From Echinococcus granulosus (lineage: Eukaryota > Platyhelminthes > Cestoda > Cyclophyllidea > Taeniidae), in contig NW_020170391.1 of assembly GCF_000524195.1 (NCBI RefSeq), positions 1,114,938 to 1,178,937 of the forward strand: a stretch of 64,000 bases of DNA, in the 5' to 3' direction. The notes under the pieces were generated by a model. It saw only the letters and a program-made list of their open reading frames with translations, did no database searches and had not been told where the DNA came from. Positions within the stretch are counted from its first letter, which is position 1, and every line of letters starts with the position of its first letter. Below, in pieces: positions 13,525 through 24,475 of the stretch. Both the position numbers and the translations under genes were made by a program.

Positions 13525-13610
13525 CAATACTAGGGCAGAATATGTATTGCTGACGTAGAGAATGGCTGTACCAAATGGCATGGCCCAAAGGGAATACAGC
13601 CGAAAGAAAA
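13525..13610 (+). repeat. Dispersed repeat family B, copy 1
   Basis: Shares the core AGAAGACA...ATACT.GGGCAGAATAT and, about 40 bases on, GGCATGGCCCAAA with a reverse-strand copy at 15960-16125, and more weakly with copies at 23625-23815 and 56612-56795. It is the shortest and most diverged copy at its 3' end. The element type is not recognised. Confidence 0.6.
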
Positions 13611-13691
13611 TACAAATGCGTGCATTAAAATACCTCAAAATAAAAAAAAAGGAGTAAAAAAGTTCAAGTAATTTAAGAATTGCACACAGGG

Positions 13692-13791
13692 NNNNNNNNN
13701 NNNNNNNNNNNNNNNNNNNNNNNNNNNNNNNNNNNNNNNNNNNNNNNNNNNNNNNNNNNNNNNNNNNNNNNNNNNNNNNNNNNNNNNNNNN
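13692..13791. other. Assembly gap of 100 N
   Basis: Run of exactly 100 N, the usual default for a scaffold join of unknown size. Repeat copies flank it on both sides (family B at 13525-13610, family A from 13792), which probably explains the break in assembly. Confidence 0.97.
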
Positions 13792-13884
13792 ATTTTGCTT
13801 GCTGGTTCAATACGACATTCAACGTTAGCAACCGATCAAGCATGTTCCAAATTAAACAAGTGCTTAAAGCTACGCAGTGCCTCG
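13792..13884 (+). repeat. Dispersed repeat family A, copy 1, left part
   Basis: About 90 bp nearly identical to 24476-24566: both run TTGCTTGCTGGTTCAATACG through CAAGCATGTTCC to GTGCTTAAAGCTA with only about four differences. The left boundary is lost in the N gap. The sequence that follows this block in the other copy reappears here only about 1.7 kb later, at 15582. Confidence 0.8.
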
Positions 13885-15581
13885 ACTCGGTTTATTAGAC
13901 TACTCGCTTGAGCCCCACTTTTCTTCTCGCGATCTTTGCCAACTGATTTCTAAGTCCAGATAAATTTAATGGAAATTCTTAACACTTACCAAGTGGGCTT
14001 GGCGCTGGTCAGTTTCAATCCCATGGTACCCAAGGTATATGGGTCTTTGTGTGAACTGTCGCTTTCAGGTCAAAACCCAATATTTGGGCTAATGTGCTCG
14101 AAATCTGCTTTGTTGTTAATCCTTTCTTTGACTACTCATATAAAATGTGTCAAAGTTTCGCTTACACTCCTAATCTTGCTTTTTGAAAAGAGATCTTGGT
14201 AACGGAGGGAGCATTCGGTAGGTGGACCATTTTACCAACTAGTTGCTAAGTCCGTGTGTCATTATCACATGGAAGATTCCACTTGAGGCCATCTAACGAG
14301 TAATCCGCGACTCTAAGTAGGGCTACCCACCATCACTTTGTTGAAAGGAGGAAGTGCTAAAGGAAAAAACCTGCCAAACTGCATCAATGTCGGTGGGGGC
14401 CATTACGGTCAACGTACGTCAGGAGGGAGGGCGGTTCAGATACCGTCCACCGAAATCGTTCGGAAAAGCGGATGATGCATGGATGCACAACAGCACGGAG
14501 CCTCAAAGTAGCGGGACCAAACATCATACAAAACAATACGCAAGCTTACATCAGTAATAATTGGGAAGACTAAACGGGCACAAATTACCTATACCTGATT
14601 AATGTGCTTTTCCTCATCCTAGATTACCACTGAAGCTGAACCCTTAGGCGACTAATTGAACAGCACTTTTTCTACAATTTAACCACTGTGTTGGTAATGC
14701 GCGAATCAACAAAACATGTAACGCGATTGTATTTGTTTTCAAGTGGGTCGTATCCATCTTTGGAAATTTTAACCGTCCGCCACCTCAACACATTTGTACT
14801 TGTAGGACTTTACTATGATGCGCGTACGGTACTTGCTGTGTGCGTGAAGGTTCTTATTCTCAATTATCTACCCAATATTAAGGGAAAACTTGAGTGGTCT
14901 GAACTACCTGACTGGTTCGTTGGTAGATAAGACTTTCCATGTTTGAAGACACGCAAGCTCCAAAAGCAATTTGTGCCGATGGGTTTGGGAGACTTATTTT
15001 CACTAAGCGGTAATAAAGGTTCAGCACTTACAGTAGACTATTTTCTTTGTTACAGCAAAAGTGGTCCAAATTAGAAATGCACCTTTATTGCATTCAAAGA
15101 GCTGAGTTGTCCAAGTGCTGTCCACCTCGTAATTGAAATCCACGAATCGCATTAAACTTGCCTTTCACACGGAGTTACAAGCAGACACAGGATTAAGCTA
15201 TGTGTATGGGTAAGCTTCAACTACCGTTCTCACCTCCTATAAAACTACGATATTTCGATGCAGATTTTCAAATGATTCCTATAATCTACAACTACCTAAT
15301 TGCTCTTTCACAGTAATAAAACTGACTGCGAAAGTAAACACAGCACCTGAATAGACTATAAGCTGGAATGCATTCTCAAGTTAGTAATGGTTCGACACTG
15401 TGTTCTGCCTGAGAGACCAATACGCCCGCTAGACTGCATGGCCCTCCCACCATGCTTTGGCCTCTCGTCCCCTCTGAATGTGAATACTCAAGCTTTCTCA
15501 GTACTGGTATGACGCCGAGGATGATTTGCGATGCTGCGGTTAAATTTTAGAACAAGGGGTTTCAAATTTCGCTCTACATAG
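13885..15581. other. Sequence between the two halves of repeat family A; unassigned
   Basis: About 1.7 kb separating two blocks that are adjacent in the copy near 24.5 kb. It contains moderate open frames at 13969-14202, 14354-14557 and 14688-14930 (67-80 codons) with no motif I recognise. It could be the interior of a longer element, or an insertion into one. Confidence 0.4.
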
Positions 15582-15614
15582 GCAGCAACATAAACGGTGC
15601 TTCGGCCTATAACA
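15582..15614 (+). repeat. Dispersed repeat family A, copy 1, right part
   Basis: Matches 24571-24604 at roughly 28 of 33 positions (GCAGCA.CATAAACGGT then CTTCGGCC.ATAA). Together with the left part it shows that the two copies differ by a large internal segment. Confidence 0.6.
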
Positions 15615-15959
15615 AGCTCAGTCGATGGTTAAAAATACATTCGGAATACTTTACCTCTTACCTCATGCATTTAAGTCTAGTGGAGTTTACTTATTGATGT
15701 GTCAGAATCTTATTCAATTACCCTTTTTCAGATGGCATGACCTAATAATAAAAAGAAAATTTAAATCAGTGTGTCCTTTGGATTCTATTCCTGCTTGCCT
15801 TATACCTGGGTTGAATAAAATTGCAAGTATTCTGAAGTGTCGGAATGGAAAATCGCTTTATTTTTGGAACCGCTGAATGTTGATACAGATCATGAGAACA
15901 ATTTACTTTGCAATCTTATGTAATACGATAGTGGCTTATCCCTCGGTTCTGGTGAGGCG

Positions 15960-16125
15960 TCACTTTTGGACTTTGAATTAGCCCCCTTGTACCTCGCTGG
16001 GTGGGCAGGCCTTTTGGGCCATGCCAACAGCCCAGACACCTCCGTGCTGAATACATATATTCTGCCCGAGTATTGTGTCTTCTTTTGCCTTCAGGGAGTC
16101 TCGGGACGCTGCACTTAGGTGTAAA
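15960..16125 (-). repeat. Dispersed repeat family B, copy 2 (inverted)
   Basis: Read on the minus strand it runs AGACTCCCTGAAGGCAAAAG, then ACACAATACTCGGGCAGAAT, then GGCATGGCCCAAAAGGCC, then CCCAGCGAGGTACAA. It lies about 280 bp upstream of the DUSP23-like start. A 72-codon minus-strand frame (15978-16196) covers it, but the same region is not open in the other copies. Confidence 0.7.
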
Positions 16126-16401
16126 TAGCAATCTTCCTTTCCGAATTTGGCTCTGAAAATATTTTGCGAAAATAAAAATTGTGGCCTTGAGGCCAAGCAT
16201 ACATTTTCCTTTTATTTCATCTGAACCTGCATTATATGATTTATCATTTTTAGCAAATTATTTTATTGCTTCAAGTGCTGCTGATAATAAGTATTGTGAC
16301 ATTTTATTGGGCCTGATTTGACCTTGGCGTAACAGTTGGTCATGCAGTCTGTCATTGGTGCTGTCCTCCTCACTACTTGTAGATCCGCCTGCGTGTTAAG
16401 A

Positions 16402-17071
16402 ATGCCTGTTCCTCCTAATGGTTTCTCCTGGGTTTCTGACACTGTTGCAGGACTTGCATTTCCTAGTTCCGAAGAAAACTTGGATTATCTTGTCAATCAA
16501 GCGCATATTTTAAACTTAATTACATTGAATGACGAAAAACCCAGGCATCTGGAAAAATTCCCCAGTAATATAGGCCGTGTAATTCATCTTAATTACTTGA
16601 GTCCCATTACATCTATAAAACTTTCTTACTTTGATTTAATTGAGAGAAAAGTTTCAAGCTAAGTGGTGTATGTGTCTTATTTTTCCATTACTCCTTTCTA
16701 GCCCTCAAGCATTACTTTTACCCAGTCGAAGAATTCATACTGGGTGATCTTGAAATGGTCCGTGAAATAGTTGGCATCATCGCGTCTGCCGAAACTAGGG
16801 GAGAAGTGGGTTTCTTCACTACATATTGCAAGTACCAGTCGTGTACTTTGGCATATTCTAAGTACTTTTCCCATTGCAGAGGAGTGGAGTTCACTGTCAA
16901 TTTGGTCAAATGCGCACCGGCACCATTTTGGCTGCGTACCTTGCATACCATGACAAAGTCGATGGCAAGGAAGCTATTAGACGCCTCTGTAAAATGCGAC
17001 CAAGGTCTGTATTCTCATTTGAAAGTGAGCAAGTGATCTGCGAGTACGCTAAATCCTTGAGAAATTCCTAA
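16402..17071 (+). CDS. DUSP23: DUSP23-like dual-specificity phosphatase, three exons
   Basis: Small cysteine phosphatase of the VHZ/DUSP23 type. Exons 16402-16564, 16702-16805 and 16880-17071 join through 137- and 74-nt GT-AG introns (phases 1 and 0) to 152 residues, against 150 in human. The N-terminus reads PPNGFSWVSDTVAGLAFP, matching the family's PPNFSWV...LAGLALP. The active-site loop is HCQFGQMRTGT, a full HCX5R signature with the catalytic cysteine, and the C-terminus has RLCKMRPRSVFSFESEQ. The loop that normally carries the general-acid aspartate reads YPVEEF, with glutamates and no aspartate. I chose the ATG at 16402 from family length; an in-frame ATG at 16342 would add 20 residues, partly hydrophobic. 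Followed 400 bp later by AASDH on the same strand. Confidence 0.92.
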
Positions 17072-17470
17072 AATTGTTCCCCTTTCCCCCATCTGTCATT
17101 GCTTCCATTACCTGACTTAGTTTTTTACCATTCTTTGGAGAAGGCAGTAAAAGTGCCGCGTTGTGGGCCTGTCTTCCCCGACAGCAGCAACTTGCATTTT
17201 TGGTGTCTGTTCCGCATTGAAGCTGTTACAGTAAAAGATGAATAACTGGGTGGGAAATCTTTTTCGGTCTTTCAGCGGATATTCCCTAACTTTCACTTTA
17301 TTTTCGTTAAATGTGGTTTACAGTGCGAACGAATCAAAGCCTTCAAACCTTTGTGAAGATTTGAAGCTTGGAGTGTGAGCTGACGCAAGCTAACTGGTCT
17401 TTGCGGATGGCACTTATTCGTGGCTGTGATTTCAGGCAGTGGCTTCTGTTTATTCTGTTTCTCTTCATGA
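17072..17470 (+). promoter_or_regulatory. Intergenic gap between DUSP23-like gene and AASDH
   Basis: About 400 bp with no AATAAA visible between two same-strand genes. Two acceptor-like sites precede or touch the AASDH start (a TTTCAG ending near 17434 and TTGTAG ending at 17480). Flatworms use spliced-leader trans-splicing, so one of these could receive a leader, but the sequence alone does not prove it. Confidence 0.35.
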
Positions 17471-20400
17471 ATGGTTGTAGGTATGTGCTTCAAGTGGCCA
17501 TGTAGTCTGCACTCCCTTGTGTCTCCTCGTTGGCTCTCCGACGATGTGGTGGCTGAGATGTGGACAAATGATCCAGAATTCCTCTCCATTCAAAAAGAAG
17601 AAGATTTAATCTTTTCAGATTTTTTTCACCTCGCAACGCAGCTGGCTGAGCACCTACGCCCTCTGTCTCCGACTCTGGTGGGAATTTTGTGGTCTCCCAG
17701 TTTATATACTCTTGTGGCAGTTCACGGGATCCTCCTCTCATCCTCAGCCTTTCTGCCTCTTTCTGATCGCAACTGTTCGTCCGAAATGCTTAAACTGTTC
17801 GGTGCGATAGTCTGCCTCTCTACCAAGTCGAACGTTCCAGATGATTATTTTAAATGCATTCAGACATCTCCCTTCAAAGTTTTCACCCGAAGTGATGGGA
17901 TTCTCCAGCGTTTGCCTCCCAGTGATCTGGCCTACTGCATAACGACATCGGGATCGACTGGCTCACCAAAGCTGGTTCTCACGGGTCACTCGTGTGCGTC
18001 AGCCAATGTTGTAGAGCTGTGCACCCGTCTTCCGCTTGCAGCAAACACCTCGGGAGTCTTTATTACCGCACCACTCACCTTCGACGCGTGTATTATTCAA
18101 TTCTATCTCGGACTGGCTACCCACCGACGTGCCGTTCTCCCCTCTGCTTCTCTCCTTTTCGGCATGGAGGGCAAACTTTTGGCACAAGTGATCTCATCGG
18201 CCAACATAGACACCTGGCAGTGCACTCCTAGTGTCTTTGGTCGTCTGCCATCATCACCAGCAGGACTCAAACATCTGTGGATTTTCCTGGGTGGTGAGCC
18301 TTGCTCTCCAGCACGACTACCAAGGTGGGCGAAGGACTGGAAATTCTTCTTCCTTTATGGATTGACTGAGGTCTCTGCCTGGAGCAGTATCGTCGACGCC
18401 AATATGCTTGTGTCGGAAGAGCCTCCAAGAGTGGGTGCAACACCTCTCGGGGTTGCAATGGCCCATTCACAGATCGTCCTCAAGGACATTGATAAGAAGA
18501 CAGGCATTGGTCAAGTGTACACTGCACGCGAGGGAGGTGGCTATGCAACGATCGAGGAACCATTTACGACCGTCAGATTGTCCGCAGCACTGCAACAAAT
18601 GCCAAATGCAGGTCTTGTGGCAACTGGTGACTTTGCGACGACATCTCCAGCTAGTCAGTCGCCGTTGTGGTTTCTCGGGCGAAAGGACCGGGTGGTCAAA
18701 GTGCATGGAAGGAAGTGTCATTTGGAGAGCTTGGAGACCGAAATACTGGAACTGCTAACCAGTCGTGTAAATGGGAGTCGTCATCACGTGATCAACTGTC
18801 GTTGTGAAGTTCATCCACTTAGAGCCCATGTTCAGCTGGATGGAGACCTTTCTCCTAAGGAGGCTGATGACATAAGACAGTGGTTGCTGCAGCGGCTAAC
18901 CTTCCCAATTTCATCGTGTAACTTGATTCTCTCAAATTCTCTCCTTAGTCTGAACGCTAATGGCAAGGTGGTTGACAAATCTGTGCGACTTGCTTGCCTC
19001 TCTTCAATTGGACCTGTGGATGAGAATAATGAGCAGCACTATCGGCTCACTTTTCAACAGCTCGGCGGATCCTCCTTGAAAGCAATGCATCTCGTTGAAA
19101 GCCTCACGAGTGATTGGCCGTCCTTGAAAGTAAAGAAAGCGCTACTTCTAAGCACTCTCTTCAGTAGACCCTTTGCAGAATTTATTCAAGCAGCACAGGA
19201 GTCTGCCTTAACAGATGTAGAGGGTGCCGGAGAGCTGCTCGTATCTGGTGCAGATACGCGAAAAAAAACACGGTCAGATTGTAAAGTTGATATAGTGTGG
19301 AGTGCGGTGCTGGGAAAGTGTGTGGATGCCTCGCCTGTAGTGGACGCCGCAATGGAGAGTGTGTTTATTGGAAGTCACGCAGGCGTTTTTAAGAGGTTGT
19401 GCCTTAGAACCGGGGAAGTCATTTGGTCCCACGTAGTCGGAAGTCGTATTGAGGCCACGGCGTGTCTGATAGATGATCTAGTCGTATTCGGTACCCTCGA
19501 TGGTAATTTGCACGCGCTGAGAGCGGCAGATGGCGTGTTGGCGTGGACGGTGGAGATGGGTGGAGCAGTGAAGTCGTCACCAACTCTAGTGCCTAACTCC
19601 CATCGAATGCTCGCCGGCTCGCATGGGCGGCGCGTCCTCGCAATCGACGGTAGAGGCCACACAGTGTGGATGGCAAACCTCGATCGATCGCCCATCGTGG
19701 CTCCCATCACCGTGGATGGGAAATCAGAATTCGCTTTTGTCGGAACTCTTGGTGGTGGTCTGCACCGAATCAACGTCAGACTAGGCATGTTGCATAGTTC
19801 CTCATTAATTTAGCGCTAACAGTTCGGCTACCATTTAATTACTTCTAAAATAATGATCATATCTGAGAGGATTTTGTGGGTTTGCTAGTTTCCCTTGATA
19901 TCTTTTAGGATTTGGAGGATCAATTTGTTCATTTTATTAGTTTTTCCTTAATAAACCCACCGTAAAACGTATGCGTGCGTAGTAAATGTAAGAGCTGAAT
20001 TAACAGCTACAACCATCGCTTTCAAATCGTAGGTACCACTGACTGGTCAGTGAGCGAGCTAGGGCCGATATTCGGTTCTCCAACCCTTTTGAGCGGTCTT
20101 GGACGAGTCGTCGTGACCACAGCAGACGGAGGAGTGTACTGCTTATCAGAGTCTAGAGGAGAGCGAATATGGATGACCACTGTCATACCAAAGGGAGGTT
20201 TCTTCTCGCCTCCTGTTCCCTTACCCCACTACCCCCCAATCCTGCTCTTGGCCAACCAATCTGGCCACTTGCACGCTCTCGCGTCCACCGACGGGAGCGT
20301 GGCATGGAGCGTCGACTGCGGTGGCGTGGAACGAGCTGCTGGAGCGCATACCGCCTTCCTCACCACACCCCGTGTGGCCCTACCAAAGCAGCCGAAACAA

Positions 20401-20628
20401 CCCCCACTGGTGGTATTTGCTCGGACAGACGGGTGCTTGTTCGTCTGCATGGGCCACGCCACAACCCCGCCCATCCCACACGTCGTCCACAAACTCCCCT
20501 CGGAGACTTTCTCAGTTCCCCTTCCCCTTTACCTCGAACCCAGCCTGCTCTCTATCTTGATTGGATGTAGGGACAACACTGTGACCCGACTAGATATTAA
20601 CCTCAAGGATATATTTGAAGTGGCTTAG
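17471..20628 (+). CDS. AASDH: AASDH (ACSF4/U26): adenylation, carrier and PQQ-repeat protein, two exons
   Basis: Acyl-CoA synthetase family member 4, reported to activate beta-alanine; its physiological product is unsettled. Exons 17471-19784 and 20033-20628 give 969 residues. An AMP-binding domain comes first: phosphate loop TTSGSTGSPK (about 158-167), LTFDA, LYGLTEVSAWSS (about 293), ATGDF (about 383), FLGRKDRVVKVHGRK (about 400) and the A10-type NANGKVVDKS (about 495). A carrier domain follows with LGGSSLKAM (about 532), where the usual aspartate before the phosphopantetheine serine is serine. The C-terminal half (about 605-969) is PQQ-type propeller repeats, beginning GKCVDASPVVD and ending IGCRDNTVTRLD as in vertebrate AASDH. 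The first exon could start at ATG 17471 or 17483. The only intron uses a GC donor. Convergent with COX15, 541 bp between stop codons. Confidence 0.93.
19785..20032 (+). other. AASDH: GC-AG intron of AASDH
   Basis: 248-nt intron with donor AG|GCATGT at 19785 and acceptor TCGTAG|GT ending at 20032, phase 1. With it the exons total 2910 nt, divisible by three, and the join reads INVRLG|TTDWSVSELG, which matches the propeller-repeat pattern. Nearby GT alternatives fail: GTCAGA is in phase 0, GTTGCA in phase 2, and GTTCCT has poor consensus. Confidence 0.8.
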
Positions 20629-21169
20629 CAGTATGCCTCGATTCCTGTATACAAACGAAGCTCTATGGAGTGGCATCACTATATTTTACTTGTTTACACC
20701 TGTCGAAAGCCTGCTTTACTACAAAGAGGTTGACTGCACACATATCTGTGTCGCATGGCGCGCTCACTGGTGCTAATGAATCATCTCCTATGCACACACA
20801 AAAATGCTTGCTGGTGTCACTTACTAAATTTATGCGCCACAATGCAAATGCTAAACGCTTCAGGACGTTCAAATCTCACCAAACTTACTTCCTTACAGAG
20901 ACATAACCATGAGTAAATGTGGCACTTTGTGGGATTGGAAGAGCAACTGAAACAACTTATTAAGACTGAAATATTACGACAAATTCCTTTCCAAAATAGG
21001 GGTAGAGTAAAAAACAGACACTGAAAAGTGATTACATGGCTTATAACCAAGTGAATTCGTGGTCGTACAGTGGGGGAAGAGGGAGTCGTACGAAGTTCAA
21101 AGTGAATCAAGCTCGAAGCCAACGCATTTGTACATAAAAGATAGAGCAGATGGATGGAGTGAAGACGCC

Positions 21170-23072
21170 TTATTTAGGAATAGCTCTGAGGCAGTGAGTG
21201 TACCAAAGAATGGTAGAGAGAAGGACGAGAGAACCAGCCTGATGCATAGCGCCCAGCCACACAGGCACGTACTGCAAGAGTGCGACGATACCAATGGTCG
21301 ATTGGCCAAGGGTAGCGGCCAGCATGAAATGCGCCGCATTGCGCAACTGCTGCCCGGTCACTACTCCCCCGCCGGGTACCCGCAGTGTCATCGCCCACGC
21401 GCCTGTTACCAGTGCAACCGTGAGGTAGGCGAGGCTGCGGTGCATAAACTGCACGGCAGTGGGATTTTCCACCAAGTTCCGCAGGGTCGAGCCGTACCGA
21501 GCCACTACCAGGTCATCTGGCACCCAACGGTCTGCCATCTTCGGCCACGAGTTGTACGTCAGTCCCGCGTCCAGCCCCGCTACGAACGCGCCTTCATACA
21601 TGCGTGCACATACAAGAATACCAGCTCATTCCAAGGGCATATCACACAAAACTTCAAAGCACCCTAAAATGCGACAAGGTGTTCCCACGAGATACGCTAC
21701 TCTCAAAGTGAAATTTCCGCAACTTGGCTAAAAGTAATCCAGTTTGTGAAGAACATGCCTAGTCACAAACGCTAATCATGCAAAAAGTGGGACCAGCTAA
21801 CACAAAGACCTAGCCTTATATGCAGTCGAAAACATGATTTCAAACCATCTACCTTGTAGGCTAGACTCTTAAGGATGCCGCCATTGATGTTTAACAGACC
21901 AATATAGTCCATGTAATGAGCTGATTAGAAGTGTTGCTGTGTGGACACAGAGGTTAACCACATAGCACGCCACTAAATCAATATGAAAAGTTGTGGGGGC
22001 ACTAACCGAGAATTAATAATGCATTGACTTTTTAAAAAAATGCTGAGAAATATTGTTACCGAATATCAGAGCCGTGAACATCATCGCCTTGGAAGAATGG
22101 CCCCATATCTTCAGCTTAGTGACTTCGGGGAACCTTTTTATCTGCATTGAAAGCACACAGTGAAAGAGCAAGTGTAGAAAAAGTAAGTAAATAAACGTAC
22201 CATCGGATGCTTGCACAAATGGCTGAACCCTGACCACAGAAAAAGAGAGTAGAGAATTGCTGCAGTTGATAGATGAGCCGCAAGACGATAGTGGCTCACT
22301 CGAGGAACTCCAACGAATTCTTCCCTGGGATCCATGCCAACTGGACGCGGTGGAGTTTTTAGTCCACTTCTCACCATAAACCACCCCAGTAGTCCCTAAG
22401 CGTAAAGTGACAGTCACCAATCATAGAGCTCAAGGAGTTAAGCATCGACCTGTTTACCTGAAACCCGATGAGTACACCATAGCAAACAACTCTTATTTTC
22501 ATCACTTTGTTGAAGTAGCCCTTGTACCAGAAGAGGGCAGCCGGTATTGCGTAGGCGACCCCAATTAGACGACCCCATTGCCTATGACACCATTCCATGT
22601 ACCAAATGAACTTGAATCTTGAAAGGGTCATTTGACCATGGTCTCTCACGACGCTAGGAGAGGAGTGATAGAAAAAACAACTCGATTACTGTTCATATTC
22701 TGGGAATTGTTTGTATTTTTCGAATTCCTTCTTCCAAGCTTCCTCAGTACGAGGAGGTACCTCCTTGAATGGATGCCAATCCACCATTGATAGACCCGAC
22801 TCAGTGAGTCTAAAAATGTGCAAATCTCACTTAGCCTACCTGGTGAGCCCACCAATTACAATAGCCCCAAACGTTAGTCCAGCCATACCCATGAGCCAGT
22901 ATCCCACCGATTTCCTAGCACCATCGGAGAGACCTCTTATGATGGGGTCAATACGGGTATTAAGAGAACGTTCAGGCATACGCCACAAGGAGTGATTTTG
23001 GGGCCTTATTTTACATGGTATAATTGATGTCCTTAAAGATCTACACACACTTTGCGAAAAAAAGGACAACAT
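21170..23072 (-). CDS. COX15: Heme A synthase COX15, six exons
   Basis: Mitochondrial inner-membrane enzyme that oxidises heme O to heme A for cytochrome c oxidase. Exons on the minus strand: 23072-22840, 22809-22690, 22653-22458, 22395-22201, 22141-22060 and 21591-21170, totalling 415 residues (human 410). All junctions keep frame. The N-terminus is rich in arginine and lacks acidic residues up to about residue 33, as in a mitochondrial presequence. Family blocks include [95 protein letters not shown] and AMHQAGSL. The conserved histidines expected to bind heme are visible in CHRQWGR, AAHLS, FMHRS and AMHQA. Several hydrophobic transmembrane stretches are present. The first intron is only 30 nt. 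Confidence 0.96.
22810..22839 (-). other. COX15: 30-nt intron of COX15
   Basis: Minus-strand donor CCAG|GTAGGC and acceptor TTTTTAG|AC enclose only 30 nt. Removing them joins GGLT-R-LTESGL exactly as in COX15 of other animals; reading through meets TAA within the intron. The neighbouring intron (22654-22689) is 36 nt. Confidence 0.93.
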
Positions 23073-23624
23073 GACTTCACAACGAAAAGGTCCCCAAGGT
23101 CATGCGAGGATCAATTTCAATATTTTCTGGATCACTTTAATAAATATTGAAATGCAGCTTGAATTCTAAAGTTTGCATGCCTTCAAACTCAACTTATGTG
23201 AAATAGTGAATAGCATTAGGATGAATTTGTTCAAGTGTTGCAGGTTAGAGCCCGATTAGGATAATTCCTAGGAAAAAGCCCAAAAAAGAGACTTTTAAAA
23301 TTGTTGAGCAATAAGAAAAAGACTTTTGTTCCATCTTAAAATGTTTTATCATGTTAAATATGGGGCTTGGGCTCTCGTAGACATGCACTGTCGGTTCTGT
23401 TAGTAGTCATATTTTTCATGCAAGGGTTAATGTCATAAAATCCTTTCGCCCACGAAATGAAAGACGAGACTGTTAAAACGATATTTTGACAAATGCTCTA
23501 GGCGACTTGAAAATGAATACATTTTCTCTTGAATTCCTAGCCTCTTTTCCGATTGGCTGATTACCTAATCTTACTTTACTTATTTGAAGTTTTGAATCAT
23601 TGAAATGGACAATTAACTATTTTG

Positions 23625-23815
23625 TAGTGCATCAAGACTTCTGTGAAGACGTAATAAGGCATAATACTCGGGTAAGATGCGTGTATTTGACATAGAAAAG
23701 GTATTGGAGCTACCGACATGGCACGGAGGCCAGCCCATCCAGTGAGGTACAACGGCCAGGTCAAAGTGGCTCTTTACCAAAACCGACCTTCAAACAAACA
23801 ATGATCGTATTACAG
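23625..23815 (+). repeat. Dispersed repeat family B, copy 3
   Basis: Aligns along about 180 bp with 56612-56795: AAGACTT.T.TGAAGACG, CATAATACTCGGGTA, CCGACATGGCAC, CCAGTGAGGTA and AAAGTGG.T...TT.CCAA, then CAAACAAAC. The core matches copies 1 and 2. It lies upstream (5') of COX15. Confidence 0.75.
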
Positions 23816-24475
23816 TTTTTCTTAACTTCAACCATTCATTTCACTTTACAAAAATCCTACATCTGATTAGTAAAACTTGCAATGAATCACTCTCTTATAT
23901 AAGGCATTCAAGAGATTATTGTTGTGTCCCGAGTCTTGGCCAAAGTCGCAATAAGTCGAATTGGCATTCAAAAATATGCACGAATAGAGCACATAAACGC
24001 TGAAGGGGTACTAGAAAGGACGGAATGTCATATTGCAGAGAGAACCTACAGCCCGCAGACATTCAAATACCCACATAGTCAAAAAGTGGCAAATCTCTTC
24101 AGTGATACAAGTTTGTCCAACGACAACACCTAGACAGCGAGTAACTGGGTTTGCTGAACTTGGTGATTCAAACTAGGCTGTCTTTGCCCCAAGAGAATGC
24201 TGATTCTGCATTCCTCATAAGCCTATACCACCTCTACAGATCTTGCTTCAAATGTCGCACTATGCCATCTGCTTCCCGACCACAATGGGTTTGAAACTGC
24301 GAGTGCACGGAACAAACGACATAAGCTCTACATGATATCAACGTTCTTGTGTTTTGTAAGTAATCGCGTGCTGAGGCACTGTTTGTTTTATTAGACTATA
24401 ACAAGGGAAATACAACACCTGGTTCAGTGGCATAAAACGATGCTTGGTTTTAAGTCTCAACCAAGTTAGGCTCTT

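Noticed and set aside
16698..16951. Minus-strand frames of 77-82 codons
   Set aside because: Exact antisense of DUSP23-like exons 2 and 3, which are supported by motif and splice phase.
17490..20570. Several plus- and minus-strand frames of 60-137 codons inside AASDH
   Set aside because: Shadows of the conserved AASDH frame in GC-richer coding DNA; no independent motif.
21059..21731. Plus-strand frame of 202 codons
   Set aside because: Antisense of the last COX15 exon, which carries the conserved family blocks.
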